Shown piece after piece: positions 34,960-43,628 of a stretch of DNA of 56,761 nucleotides. The stretch comes from Brevibacterium sp. p3-SID960 (GTDB lineage Bacteria > Actinomycetota > Actinomycetes > Actinomycetales > Brevibacteriaceae). The position numbers and the translations under genes are program-made. Each line of letters starts with the position of its first letter. Position 1 is the first letter of the stretch. Under the pieces are notes generated by a model, which saw nothing but the letters and a program-made list of their open reading frames with translations, did no database searches and was not told the origin of the DNA. Location of the stretch: assembly GCF_025144725.1 (NCBI RefSeq), contig NZ_JALXKS010000015.1, positions 1 through 56,761 on the forward strand, given 5' to 3'.

Positions 34960-35592
34960 ATGCCCCAATCCTCGTCAGCTGCCTCGACTCCGGTGACAAC
35001 CCTTGCCGTCGTCGCCCACGGTCAGCTCACCGCATTCGAGCGGTCAGCCACCGATGCGCAGTACGCGCCCACCATGCAGGACAGAGTGGATCTTGCGACT
35101 GTCGCCGGACACTGTCTGGACAACTTCTCGCGTCTGGCCGCTCGCATCGGCGAGCTCGGCGAAGACACGACGGCGCAGATGCAGCATGTGCAGCAGGCCT
35201 ACAGCGAACTGCGGGACCGCACCGCACCCCATGACTGGCACGAAAGCCTGATGAAGGGCTACGTGCTCGACGGGATCATGCACGACTTCTATCGCGCGGT
35301 GCTCACCGGCCTAGACGAGGAGAGCCGGCAGGTTGCCACCGCTGTCCTCGATGATACACGCCAGTCCGAGTATCTCCGCACCCGGCTGGCCGCAGCGATC
35401 GAGTCCGACCCCTCGCTGTCGTCTCGCCTGGCGCTGTGGGGACGCAAGCTGGTGGCCGATTCGATGGGCCGCGGCAGACGGCTCATCCGCCGCTACCACG
35501 CCGCTGAGACGCAGGAGGCGGAGGCGCAGATGGTGCAGCAGGCGATGACAGCCCACTCGAGGCGGATGAGCGCGCTCGGCCTGGTGGCCTGA
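34960..35592 (+). CDS. Ferritin-like fold protein (MiaE-related)
   Basis: A 210-aa, mostly helical protein of the actinobacterial ferritin-like group related to the tRNA hydroxylase MiaE. Features are AHGQLTAFERSATDAQYAPT, LATVAGHCLDNFSRLAARI, then DWHESLMKGYVLDGIMHDFY and a long C-terminal helix with paired Glu/His residues (YHAAETQEAEAQMVQQAMTA). Several Glu, His and Asp residues could bind a di-iron centre, but the exact ExxH pairs are not all clear. In many actinobacteria it lies between the DEAD-box helicase and DUF3107, exactly as here. TAGGCT (34947-34952) seven bases before the ATG suggests a leaderless mRNA. Confidence 0.8.
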   Translation: MPQSSSAASTPVTTLAVVAHGQLTAFERSATDAQYAPTMQDRVDLATVAGHCLDNFSRLAARIGELGEDTTAQMQHVQQAYSELRDRTAPHDWHESLMKGYVLDGIMHDFYRAVLTGLDEESRQVATAVLDDTRQSEYLRTRLAAAIESDPSLSSRLALWGRKLVADSMGRGRRLIRRYHAAETQEAEAQMVQQAMTAHSRRMSALGLVA

Positions 35593-35652
35593 ACGCGCTC
35601 ATCGACGGTGCCGGCATCTGCCGCCGGCGAGGCTGTCAGCTGACGTGCGGAC

Positions 35653-35877
35653 TCAGGAGAGCCCGAAGCCGACTGGATGCTGCTGGGTGCTGCCGGTCTC
35701 GACATAGGCCAGAGCGGCTGCCGGGACGATCACCTTGCGACCCTTCTCGTCGGCGAGGACGAAGGTCGAACCCGAGGACAGCGCCTCGTCGACCTTCTGG
35801 GTGATCTCCTCGGCGGTGGCATCGGTATTGATGACGAGTTCGCGCGGGGCCTGGCGGACGCCGATCTTGACTTCCAT
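35653..35877 (-). CDS. DUF3107 family protein
   Basis: A 74-aa actinobacterial protein of unknown function. The sequence is typical: [61 protein letters not shown]. It probably forms a small beta-alpha fold. It starts 2 nt after the stop of the TetR gene and is its operon partner. The conserved link with the helicase and ferritin-like genes suggests a related RNA or stress role, but this is only association. Confidence 0.92.
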   Translation of the reverse strand: MEVKIGVRQAPRELVINTDATAEEITQKVDEALSSGSTFVLADEKGRKVIVPAAALAYVETGSTQQHPVGFGLS

Positions 35878-35879
35878 AC

Positions 35880-36569
35880 TCACTCCTTGTGATCCGGGTT
35901 CGGGTGGGGCAACCCTGGATAGTCTACGTCCCACGGACGCGCTTCGCCCGAACCGTCCGGCCCCGGTGGTGCAACCTCGTCGACGCGCGGCATCGACGTC
36001 AGCCCCCGGTAGGTCATGAAAGCCATGAGACGCGCACTCGAATGGGGATCGATCGACGCCGACTCGACCACCTGGCTGGCAGCCTTCTCAGCGATCCCGA
36101 CGACGCCCTGCGCCAGCAGCAGCGCCTCATCGAGAGTCGCGTAGGTGTAGCGGGTGATGAGCTCGGCGATCTGACTGGCGATCCGGTGCCGGACCGCCTC
36201 GGCCCGGCGCACCGCCTCAGGCTCGTAGCTGTCGGCGTAGAAGAGCACGATGAACTCGTTGCGGTTCTCGCTGACGAACGTGAAGAAGGCGTTGAACGTG
36301 CTGTAGACGCGCTCCTCGTTGTCCTCCGTGGCCTGCAGCGCACTGCGGACGGAGGCGTCGAAACTGGCCGCCGCCGCATCGATGGCGGCCAGATACAGGT
36401 CCTTCTTGGAGGTGAAGTGCTGGTAGAGAACCGGCTTGGATACTCCAGCGGCCTCGGCTACATCGTCCATCGACGTCGTGTGGTAACCGGAGTCGGCGAA
36501 CATGGCGGTCGCTACGCCGATGAGCTGTTGGCGGCGCTGTTCACGCGGCATGCGCTGTGTCGGAACCAT
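35880..36569 (-). CDS. TetR family transcriptional regulator
   Basis: A 229-aa repressor-type protein. The N-terminal helix-turn-helix is unmistakable (RREQ-like start MPREQRRQQLIGVATAMFAD, then DVAEAAGVSKPVLYQHF, SKKDLYLAAID). The C-terminal domain, helical, binds an unknown ligand. Two ATGs are close together. 36569 is preferred because TAGGAT (36581-36576) is followed by exactly six bases before it, the leaderless spacing seen repeatedly in this window; 36575 would add two residues. It heads an operon with DUF3107 and is divergent from adnA; a duplicated AACAAGCGTT element lies between them and may be its operator. Confidence 0.92.
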   Translation of the reverse strand: MVPTQRMPREQRRQQLIGVATAMFADSGYHTTSMDDVAEAAGVSKPVLYQHFTSKKDLYLAAIDAAAASFDASVRSALQATEDNEERVYSTFNAFFTFVSENRNEFIVLFYADSYEPEAVRRAEAVRHRIASQIAELITRYTYATLDEALLLAQGVVGIAEKAASQVVESASIDPHSSARLMAFMTYRGLTSMPRVDEVAPPGPDGSGEARPWDVDYPGLPHPNPDHKE

Positions 36570-36575
36570 GGCCAT

Positions 36576-36581
36576 ATCCTA
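36576..36581 (-). promoter_or_regulatory. -10 element (TAGGAT) of the tetR gene
   Basis: It is followed by ATGGCC and then the ATG at 36569, fitting a leaderless transcript and deciding between two candidate starts. Confidence 0.45.
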
Positions 36582-36624
36582 TCCGCGCAGCAGGTCGGGG
36601 CGTTCGGCATGCCCTCCGATCGAT

Positions 36625-36680
36625 ATAACAAGCGTTCGGCGGAGGAGGCGGCATAACAAGCGTTCGGTGGAGGAGGCGGC
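36625..36680. repeat. 28-bp tandem duplication in the tetR/adnA divergent promoter
   Basis: 36625-36652 and 36653-36680 differ at one base. Each copy begins ATAACAAGCGTTCGG, with the dyad AAC-n4-GTT, and continues with GGAGGAGGCGGC. Location and dyad fit a doubled TetR operator; this is inferred. Confidence 0.75.
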
Positions 36681-36745
36681 GGGGTCGGTGAGGACATTTC
36701 CGGTGCGGACCCGGCGATGTCCGTGGGCTGTGCTTCAATGAAGCC

Positions 36746-39700
36746 ATGGTCGCAACGGAAGATGAGCTCAGACCGCACACCAGCAGGGAAGGCACCGGTT
36801 CCGCGCCTGATCTGGGCGACGTCATCGAGCGCTGCATCCGTGAGCTGCGCGACACACATTCTGGTTGCAACATCACAGTCATCGGAGCGCCGGGAACCGG
36901 GAAGACGACGCTTGTCTGCACGGTGTTCGAACAGCTCGCCGCGACACCGGGCATCGGTGCTGACGACATCCTCGTACTGACTCCAAACCGCGACCACGCC
37001 ACCGCGCTGCGCGACCGCCTCGGGCCCGGCCGCAACGGAATCCGGTCGGCACCTGCCGCGCGCAGCATCCACTCATTCGCCTTCGGGCTCGTCAGCGCGC
37101 TCAGCGGAGCCACCGAGGGCCGGCAGATACGGTTCATCTCCGGGGCCGAACAGGACGCCTTCCTCGCCGACATGCTCGCTGGATACGAATCCGGGCTCAT
37201 TCCCGCTCCCGCCTGGCCGGAGCACCTCAGCGCCGAGGTGCGGGCCACCCGAGGCTTCCGCGACCAGCTGCGCGAAGCCCTCAACGAAATCATGGCACGC
37301 ACACTCGATGACAGCGACGTATTCGCAGCCGCCGCTGCCCACGGACGAGGGGAGTGGGAGGCGCTGGCCGTCATGATGCGAGAGTATCTGGAACTCAACT
37401 CGTTCCCCGGTTTCAGCGGCGTCGACACCGCCAGTGTACTCACCGAAGCGACGAGCATCCTCATCGACCAGAACGATCGCGGGGTACGGGCCGGCCGCCA
37501 CTGGGACTTCTCGGTGCCCGACCGCCCTGCCAGCGAGCAGCCGGGCCAGCCGGTACCGCGCTATGTGCTCGTCGACGCCGCCCAGGACCTGCCCGATGGT
37601 GCGCTGTCGGTCCTGCAGTGCTTGGTCGCCCTCGGCTGCCGGATCCTGCTGACCGCCTCACCAGACACGACGACCCAGGCGTTCCGCGGGGCGACCGGCC
37701 TGCTGCTGCGCCACGCCGCACGCGAGGACGCCACCGGCGGGCCGCTCGCCGGGCCTGGCGGCAGCCGCGTGCTCACCCTCGACCCACTCGACCCGTCGTG
37801 CCGCGGCGCCGGAGCGCTGGCGCAGCTGTGGCACAGCTTTGCTTCAGCGATGTCGGCCGAACAGGCGTACGGCCACCTGCCGATTCCCGACCGCAGTGCC
37901 GAGGCAGTCGCAGAACCCGGTGAGGCGGGTGCAAGTGAACCGGCGGAATTCGCGGTGTTCCCCAGCGCCGCCGAACGCACCCGCGGGATCGCCCGGACGC
38001 TTCGGCGCTGGCATCATGACACGGGCCTGGACTGGTCGGACTGTGCGGTGCTGTGCCGCACCGCGGGCACCGCCGCGGCGCTGCGCCAGGAGCTCGAGCA
38101 CCTGGGAATCCCGGTCGCCGGCAGCAGCATATCCCTGGCCGCCGACCCAGCAACCGCCCCGCTGCTGCGGCTGCTCGGCCTCAACCGCGATGACGACACC
38201 GCTGTCGAGGCCGTCGCCCGTGAGCTGCTCACCGGGGTCTATGGTGGCGTCGATGCGCTGGCTGTGCGCGGCCTCGAACGCGAGCTCGCCGTCCTCACCG
38301 GCAGTGCGGACGACACGCTGCTGACCGCCTTGCGCACCTATCCTGCCGAGCAGCTGCCCGGGGAGCTGGCGATGGTCCACCGGCTGCTGGGCACTGCCGC
38401 CGAGGTGCGCGGCACCGATCCGCACACGGCACTGTGGCAGCTGTGGGAGACCTCCGGTGCGGCGCGGCGCTGGGAGCCGGTCGCGGCATCCCAGCCGACG
38501 CACCCGCTCAACGACCGTCTCGATGCCGTCATCCGGCTCATGACGCTGGCCGAACGCTACAGCGGCCGCGACGCAATGCCCGCCCACAGCTTCGCGCTCA
38601 AGGTCCTCGACCAGGATTTCGCGCAGGACTCCCTGGCCCGCCAGCATCACGGTGACATGGTCGTCGTCGACTCACCGGCCGCTGTCGCCCACCTCGACTT
38701 CACCGCCGTCATCGTCGCCGATGTCAACGACGGCCAATGGCCGAACCCCAAGATCCGCGGCTCGATCTTCGACACCGCCGACCTCTGCGACGCACTCGAC
38801 AAGCGCCTGCCGACGGCGGGCCCTGAGGCCGACAGCTCCGCTGCCCAGGCGGCCCGCTTCGCGCAGCAACGCCGCGGGGTCATCCGCGATGAGGCCCGGC
38901 TGCTGCTCGCCGCGCTGTCCCGGGCCCGCACCCACCTGGTCGTCACCGCTCTCGATGACGGCGAGTCGAGTCCCAGCGGCTTCTTCACCCTGCTGCGCCC
39001 CGACCCGGATGCGGAGGCAGACCGCGCCGATACGGCGGCAGGCGCTGATGCTTCCCGCGCCGGTCGTGCTGCTGAGCCTGCCGCCGGCCAGCTGAGCATT
39101 CGGTCCATCGCAGCACACGCCCGGCACCGTTTCGAAGCCGCTCGCACCGCCGAGGAACAGCAACAGTGGGCGCAGCTGCTCGCCGCGCTCACACGCGCTC
39201 ATGTGAGCGAAGCCGACTCGGCGACATGGCAGCGTTGGTACGAACGCAGCTCACAGGATCCGGTTCGGGCAGCAGATGAGATCGTCACCCTCAGCCCGTC
39301 GACGATGGAGACCTTCGCGACGTGCCCGCTGAAATGGTTCCTCTCCCGGCACGCCGGGGACGCGGCGGCCACGCAGGCGCAGACGACCGGCACGCTCATC
39401 CATGAGCTGGCCGAGGAGTTCCCCGATGGGGACCTGCTGAGCATGCAGCAGGCGTTCGAAGAGAAGTTCGCCCGGCTCGAATTCGACGCCGCGTGGGAAC
39501 GCGAACGCGAATACGAGACGATCGCAGGCATGGTCGACAACCTCAGCACCTACCTGCGCGCCCGCGGCAGCGAAGGCACCCTTCTCGGAGTCGAGGCCAG
39601 CGTCACTGCCGTTGAGCACGACCCCGAGCAGGGCGGCCCGTGGCAGATCCGCGGCCGTATCGACCGCATCGAGCAGCTCGCCGACGGACGCGGCCTGTAC

Positions 39701-40090
39701 ATCATCGACTTCAAGACCGGCAAGAACCCGACACCACGCAAGGAGATGCCCGAGCACCCGCAGCTCGGCACCTATCAGGCAGCACTCGCTCACCCGAGCG
39801 GGACGGTCGAACTGACCGACGGCAGCCAGGCGCACGGCGCGCCAGCCGGAGCGGAACTGGTGTTCCTGCGCAACAAGAAGCCCACGATCCGCGAGCAGCC
39901 TGCCCTGCAGACTGACGAGGACGGCCCTGACGGACACACCTGGGCTGGCCGGATGGTCGTCGAGACCGCCCGTCAGATGCGTTCGGCGTACTTCCCAGCC
40001 ACCCCGTCGCCGGACGCCTGCCGATACTGCCCGGTGCGCAGTTCATGCCCGGCCGTGATGGACAGCGACAACGAGGAGGCACGCGCATGA
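36746..40090 (+). CDS. adnA: AdnA-like helicase-nuclease subunit (UvrD/REP plus PD-(D/E)XK)
   Basis: An 1114-aa component of the actinobacterial double-strand-break resection motor. Residues 45-55 hold Walker A GAPGTGKTT, then superfamily-1 helicase domains. Motif II near residue 277 reads VDAAQD instead of the usual D-E-x-Q-D, so the catalytic glutamate is replaced. The C-terminal nuclease domain (about 850-1105) has GRIDRIEQL, IIDFKTGKN and an Fe-S-type cysteine set: CPLKWFL near 860, then C-x2-C-x5-C (CRYCPVRSSCP) near 1091. This nuclease-cluster layout resembles AddB. Order and length match mycobacterial Rv3202c. A weak TTCAAT box six bases before the ATG suggests a leaderless mRNA. The stop overlaps the adnB start (ATGA). 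Confidence 0.88.
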   Translation: MVATEDELRPHTSREGTGSAPDLGDVIERCIRELRDTHSGCNITVIGAPGTGKTTLVCTVFEQLAATPGIGADDILVLTPNRDHATALRDRLGPGRNGIRSAPAARSIHSFAFGLVSALSGATEGRQIRFISGAEQDAFLADMLAGYESGLIPAPAWPEHLSAEVRATRGFRDQLREALNEIMARTLDDSDVFAAAAAHGRGEWEALAVMMREYLELNSFPGFSGVDTASVLTEATSILIDQNDRGVRAGRHWDFSVPDRPASEQPGQPVPRYVLVDAAQDLPDGALSVLQCLVALGCRILLTASPDTTTQAFRGATGLLLRHAAREDATGGPLAGPGGSRVLTLDPLDPSCRGAGALAQLWHSFASAMSAEQAYGHLPIPDRSAEAVAEPGEAGASEPAEFAVFPSAAERTRGIARTLRRWHHDTGLDWSDCAVLCRTAGTAAALRQELEHLGIPVAGSSISLAADPATAPLLRLLGLNRDDDTAVEAVARELLTGVYGGVDALAVRGLERELAVLTGSADDTLLTALRTYPAEQLPGELAMVHRLLGTAAEVRGTDPHTALWQLWETSGAARRWEPVAASQPTHPLNDRLDAVIRLMTLAERYSGRDAMPAHSFALKVLDQDFAQDSLARQHHGDMVVVDSPAAVAHLDFTAVIVADVNDGQWPNPKIRGSIFDTADLCDALDKRLPTAGPEADSSAAQAARFAQQRRGVIRDEARLLLAALSRARTHLVVTALDDGESSPSGFFTLLRPDPDAEADRADTAAGADASRAGRAAEPAAGQLSIRSIAAHARHRFEAARTAEEQQQWAQLLAALTRAHVSEADSATWQRWYERSSQDPVRAADEIVTLSPSTMETFATCPLKWFLSRHAGDAAATQAQTTGTLIHELAEEFPDGDLLSMQQAFEEKFARLEFDAAWEREREYETIAGMVDNLSTYLRARGSEGTLLGVEASVTAVEHDPEQGGPWQIRGRIDRIEQLADGRGLYIIDFKTGKNPTPRKEMPEHPQLGTYQAALAHPSGTVELTDGSQAHGAPAGAELVFLRNKKPTIREQPALQTDEDGPDGHTWAGRMVVETARQMRSAYFPATPSPDACRYCPVRSSCPAVMDSDNEEARA

Positions 40091-43000
40091 GCGCGCAGTA
40101 CAGCGCCGCCGCGCTCGCCGAGATCGTCGGAGTGCACCCCCCGACCGATGAGCAGGCGGCGATCATCGAAGCCGAGCTCGAACCGACCGTCATCATTGCC
40201 GGTGCGGGTTCAGGGAAGACGGAGACGCTCGCGCTTCGCGTGCTGTGGCTCATCGCCAACGGCTACGCCGACCCGCAGCGCATCCTCGGACTGACATTCA
40301 CGCGCAAAGCCGTCGGTGAGCTGACTGAGCGGATCTGGGCGTTCGTGCGCACCTTTCGCCGTGTCCGTCCTGCCGCCAGCGGCACCGGAGGCGGGCAACG
40401 TGGCAGGCTTGCTGATCTCGAGATGCCGACGATCTCGACCTACAACTCCTATGCCGCCTCGCTCGTGAGCGACTACGGCCTGGCGATCGGCATCGAATCC
40501 GACTCCTCAGTCCTTGATGCAGCCGGGTCAATCCAGCTGGCCGAGCAGATCATCCTCGCCGCAGAGCCGCACGAGATCCCCGCCGACGTCGCGCGGACTG
40601 CTCTCATCGGGCGCGTCCGCGAGATGGCCGGGCAGATCAACGAGCACCTGCAGACCCCGCAGAGAGTCCTTGACTACCTTGACGACTGCATCGACCACCT
40701 TCTCGGCGAAGCCGGTCTGACGTGGTACGCCACGAAGATCCGGCGGGGACGATCTCTGCGGAAGGAGGAGAAGGACGGCGTCATCGCCGAGCTGCGGGCA
40801 CTGGCCGACGAGGCTGGTGTCGGCCGAGCTGGGAAGGGCCACACAGACCGCAGGGCGCGCGATGAACTGGCGGAGAGGATCATCGAGCTGTGCGGCACGA
40901 CCGCGCTGGAGAAGCTGCTGGACAAGCGGAAGATCACCGTGCTGGCTGAACGGTTCCTGGCAGCCAAGCGGCAGAGCTCGGCTATGGAGTTCTCCGACCA
41001 GGTGAAATACGCCTACGACATCATGAGCCGACCCGACGGACGGATCCTGTCGGTCGAGCGAAGCAGATGGGACGCCATCATGCTCGACGAATACCAGGAC
41101 ACCTCGGACTCGCAGTTCCAGCTGCTGCAGCGCCTGTTCAACGGCAAGAACGTCATGGCAGTCGGTGACCCCCGGCAGTCGATCTACGCCTGGCGCGGCG
41201 CCTCAGCCCGCAATATCAGCGATTTCCCAAAACAGTTCCAGCGCCAGCTGCCGACAACCGGCCCGGGCGAGCAGCCGAGAGTCGCCGACGCGCACGTCCG
41301 GACGCTGAGCATCGGCTGGCGCAACGACAAGAGCATCCTCGCCGTAGCCAACCGGATCTCCGAGGACCTGCCGGAATACGACGCAAAGGACGTGCTGCGG
41401 CCCCGGCCCGGCGCCGGCGACGGTCGGGCACTCGTGGTCTCCACCATCGGAGAGATCGACCAGGTGTACGGCACCGACCTCATGGCAGAACTCGTCGACT
41501 TCATGCACTCCGCCACCGAGACCTGGCACGCCAGCGGCAGGACTGACCCACCCCAGCGCGCAGTGCTGTGCCGCAAACGCTCGTTCCTGACCGAAACGGC
41601 CACCGCACTTGAGAATGCCGGCTTCGAGGTGCACGTCGCCGGTGCTGACGGACTGCTCGAAGACACCTACGTCGCTGATATACACGCAGCCCTGCACACG
41701 GTGACCGACCCGAACGCCGGCACCGAGCTCATGCGTCTCATCAGCGGTCGCAGCTGTTCTCTCGGTGCTGCCGACATCGCCGCACTGCACCGGTTCGCTA
41801 AGGCCCGCAATGACCGCGCCCAGCAGGTTTTCGAGGCCAGCCAGAGCGCAGCCGGTGCCGAGACCGGCAGCGCTGAGACCGGTGATTCCGTCGCAGGCGG
41901 CGCGGGGGTTGTCACCGTTGGGATCATCGAAGCTGTTGACGACCTCATCGCTGTCGCCTCTTTCCTCGACGGATCTGACAGACCCCAGCGCTCACCGGTC
42001 GTCGCTGACTGGCGCAGATCAAAGCTCAGCGAGACCGCCACGCGCCGGCTCATCCGCCTGGCTGAGAGCCTGCGTCGCCTCAGGCGCCTGGCTGTCACCG
42101 TGCCCGGCCTCGTGCGAGCAGCGATCGTCGAACTCGACATCGACACAGAGGTCGCATCGCTGCCCGAAGCTGCCCGGGCCAACCATGAGAAGTCCGTCGA
42201 TGCGTTCATCTCACTGACAGGTGACTTCGTGTCGCAGAATCCGGTGGGATCACTCGATGACTTCCTCACCTGGCTTGCCGTGATGGACGCCGAACAGTCA
42301 CTGAGCATTCCCGAGGAGCCGGCGGCCGAGGGTGCCATCACCATCATGACCGTTCACGGGTCGAAGGGGCTGGGGTTCGACATCGTCGCCATTCCGCACC
42401 TGACAGTAGGAGACATGCCCACCACACTGCGCAGCCACCAGGCGTGGCTCACCGGCGGAATGCTGCCGTATGCGCTGCGCGGCGACCGGCACCACATTCC
42501 ACGCTTCGACCTCACCGACACCCGATTCGCCACCGAAGACGACATCGAGACGTACCGGGATACGGAGCTGAAGGACCAGCTCAACCTGCACCACGCCATC
42601 GAGGAACGCCGGATCGGCTATGTCGCAGTGACACGGGCGAAACAACAGCTGTGGCTCGGCGGCAGCCTTTTCACCACCCGACAGAAGGAGAACGAGTTCT
42701 CACCATTCCTACACGAGGCCGCCGAGGTCCTCGACCTCGACCCCGACGAGGTCCTCAACCCCGGAGACGACGACACCGAACGGCCCGAGGGCGAGGCGAT
42801 CTCCGTCGAGTGGCCGAAACGAACCGACCCCGCAGAAGCCGCGAGACGAGCGGAGCTGACCGGGGTGTTCGCCTCCGCCCTGCGAGCGAAGCCCGAGCTT
42901 CAGCAGCTGGCTGATGCACAACCGGACATGCACGACGGTGCAGCTGCCGAGATCGCCGCACTTGCTCAGATGGCGCTGGCACTGCAGGCGGAGCGGGCCC

Positions 43001-43623
43001 AGCAGGCAGAGGAGTCCCCCCTGCCGAGCCGACTTTCTGCCACCGGGCTCGTTCAGCTGGCAGAGGATCCGCGGCGCTACCGCCGCGAACTCAGGCGCCC
43101 CATGCCGCAGGGCCCATCTCACGCCGCTGGGCTCGGCACCGCCTTCCACGCCTGGGTGGAGAACTTCTACGGACAGGCGGCACTGAGCGACCTCGACGAC
43201 GATCCGAACACCGTGACTCTGCCGGCATACCTGCACGAGCAGCTCGACGAGCTGTGCAGGCGGTTCGAGCGCTCACGTTTTGCAGCACTGGAGCCGGCGG
43301 CGGTGGAACAGTCCTTCGAACTCACCCTCACCGGCGCTGACGGTCACACGGTGACGGTGCCGGGCAAGATCGATGCGATCTTCGCCATCGACGGCGGATA
43401 CTACGTCGTCGACTGGAAGACCGGCAGGTCCCCGCGCAGTGAGGACGAGCTGGCAGACCGGGCGATTCAGTTGGCCATCTATCGGATGGCTGTGCAGAAG
43501 ATGCCGGCGTTCGCCGCTGCGGAGCGCATCGAGTGCGGATTCTACTTCCTCGGTGATGATCAGGAGATTACGGTCCCGCACATCATGAGCGCATCCGAAC
43601 TCGTCGCCCGCCTCGGGCTCTGA
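40087..43623 (+). CDS. adnB: AdnB-like helicase-nuclease subunit
   Basis: An 1178-aa partner of the preceding protein. Full superfamily-1A helicase motifs: Q motif PTDEQAAIIEAEL, Walker A AGAGSGKTETLA (38-46), motif Ia LTFTRKAV, motif II MLDEYQDTSDSQFQLL (about 332), motif III GDPRQSIYAWRGA, motif V TIMTVHGSKGLGFD, motif VI YVAVTRAKQQLWLGG. The C-terminal RecB-like nuclease shows GKIDAIFAIDGGYYVVDWKT near 1092-1110 and QLAIYRMA, without a cysteine cluster. It is probably the main motor of the heterodimer, since its ATPase site is complete while the partner's is not. It corresponds to mycobacterial Rv3201c. Confidence 0.92.
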   Translation: MSAQYSAAALAEIVGVHPPTDEQAAIIEAELEPTVIIAGAGSGKTETLALRVLWLIANGYADPQRILGLTFTRKAVGELTERIWAFVRTFRRVRPAASGTGGGQRGRLADLEMPTISTYNSYAASLVSDYGLAIGIESDSSVLDAAGSIQLAEQIILAAEPHEIPADVARTALIGRVREMAGQINEHLQTPQRVLDYLDDCIDHLLGEAGLTWYATKIRRGRSLRKEEKDGVIAELRALADEAGVGRAGKGHTDRRARDELAERIIELCGTTALEKLLDKRKITVLAERFLAAKRQSSAMEFSDQVKYAYDIMSRPDGRILSVERSRWDAIMLDEYQDTSDSQFQLLQRLFNGKNVMAVGDPRQSIYAWRGASARNISDFPKQFQRQLPTTGPGEQPRVADAHVRTLSIGWRNDKSILAVANRISEDLPEYDAKDVLRPRPGAGDGRALVVSTIGEIDQVYGTDLMAELVDFMHSATETWHASGRTDPPQRAVLCRKRSFLTETATALENAGFEVHVAGADGLLEDTYVADIHAALHTVTDPNAGTELMRLISGRSCSLGAADIAALHRFAKARNDRAQQVFEASQSAAGAETGSAETGDSVAGGAGVVTVGIIEAVDDLIAVASFLDGSDRPQRSPVVADWRRSKLSETATRRLIRLAESLRRLRRLAVTVPGLVRAAIVELDIDTEVASLPEAARANHEKSVDAFISLTGDFVSQNPVGSLDDFLTWLAVMDAEQSLSIPEEPAAEGAITIMTVHGSKGLGFDIVAIPHLTVGDMPTTLRSHQAWLTGGMLPYALRGDRHHIPRFDLTDTRFATEDDIETYRDTELKDQLNLHHAIEERRIGYVAVTRAKQQLWLGGSLFTTRQKENEFSPFLHEAAEVLDLDPDEVLNPGDDDTERPEGEAISVEWPKRTDPAEAARRAELTGVFASALRAKPELQQLADAQPDMHDGAAAEIAALAQMALALQAERAQQAEESPLPSRLSATGLVQLAEDPRRYRRELRRPMPQGPSHAAGLGTAFHAWVENFYGQAALSDLDDDPNTVTLPAYLHEQLDELCRRFERSRFAALEPAAVEQSFELTLTGADGHTVTVPGKIDAIFAIDGGYYVVDWKTGRSPRSEDELADRAIQLAIYRMAVQKMPAFAAAERIECGFYFLGDDQEITVPHIMSASELVARLGL

Positions 43624-43628
43624 CGCGC

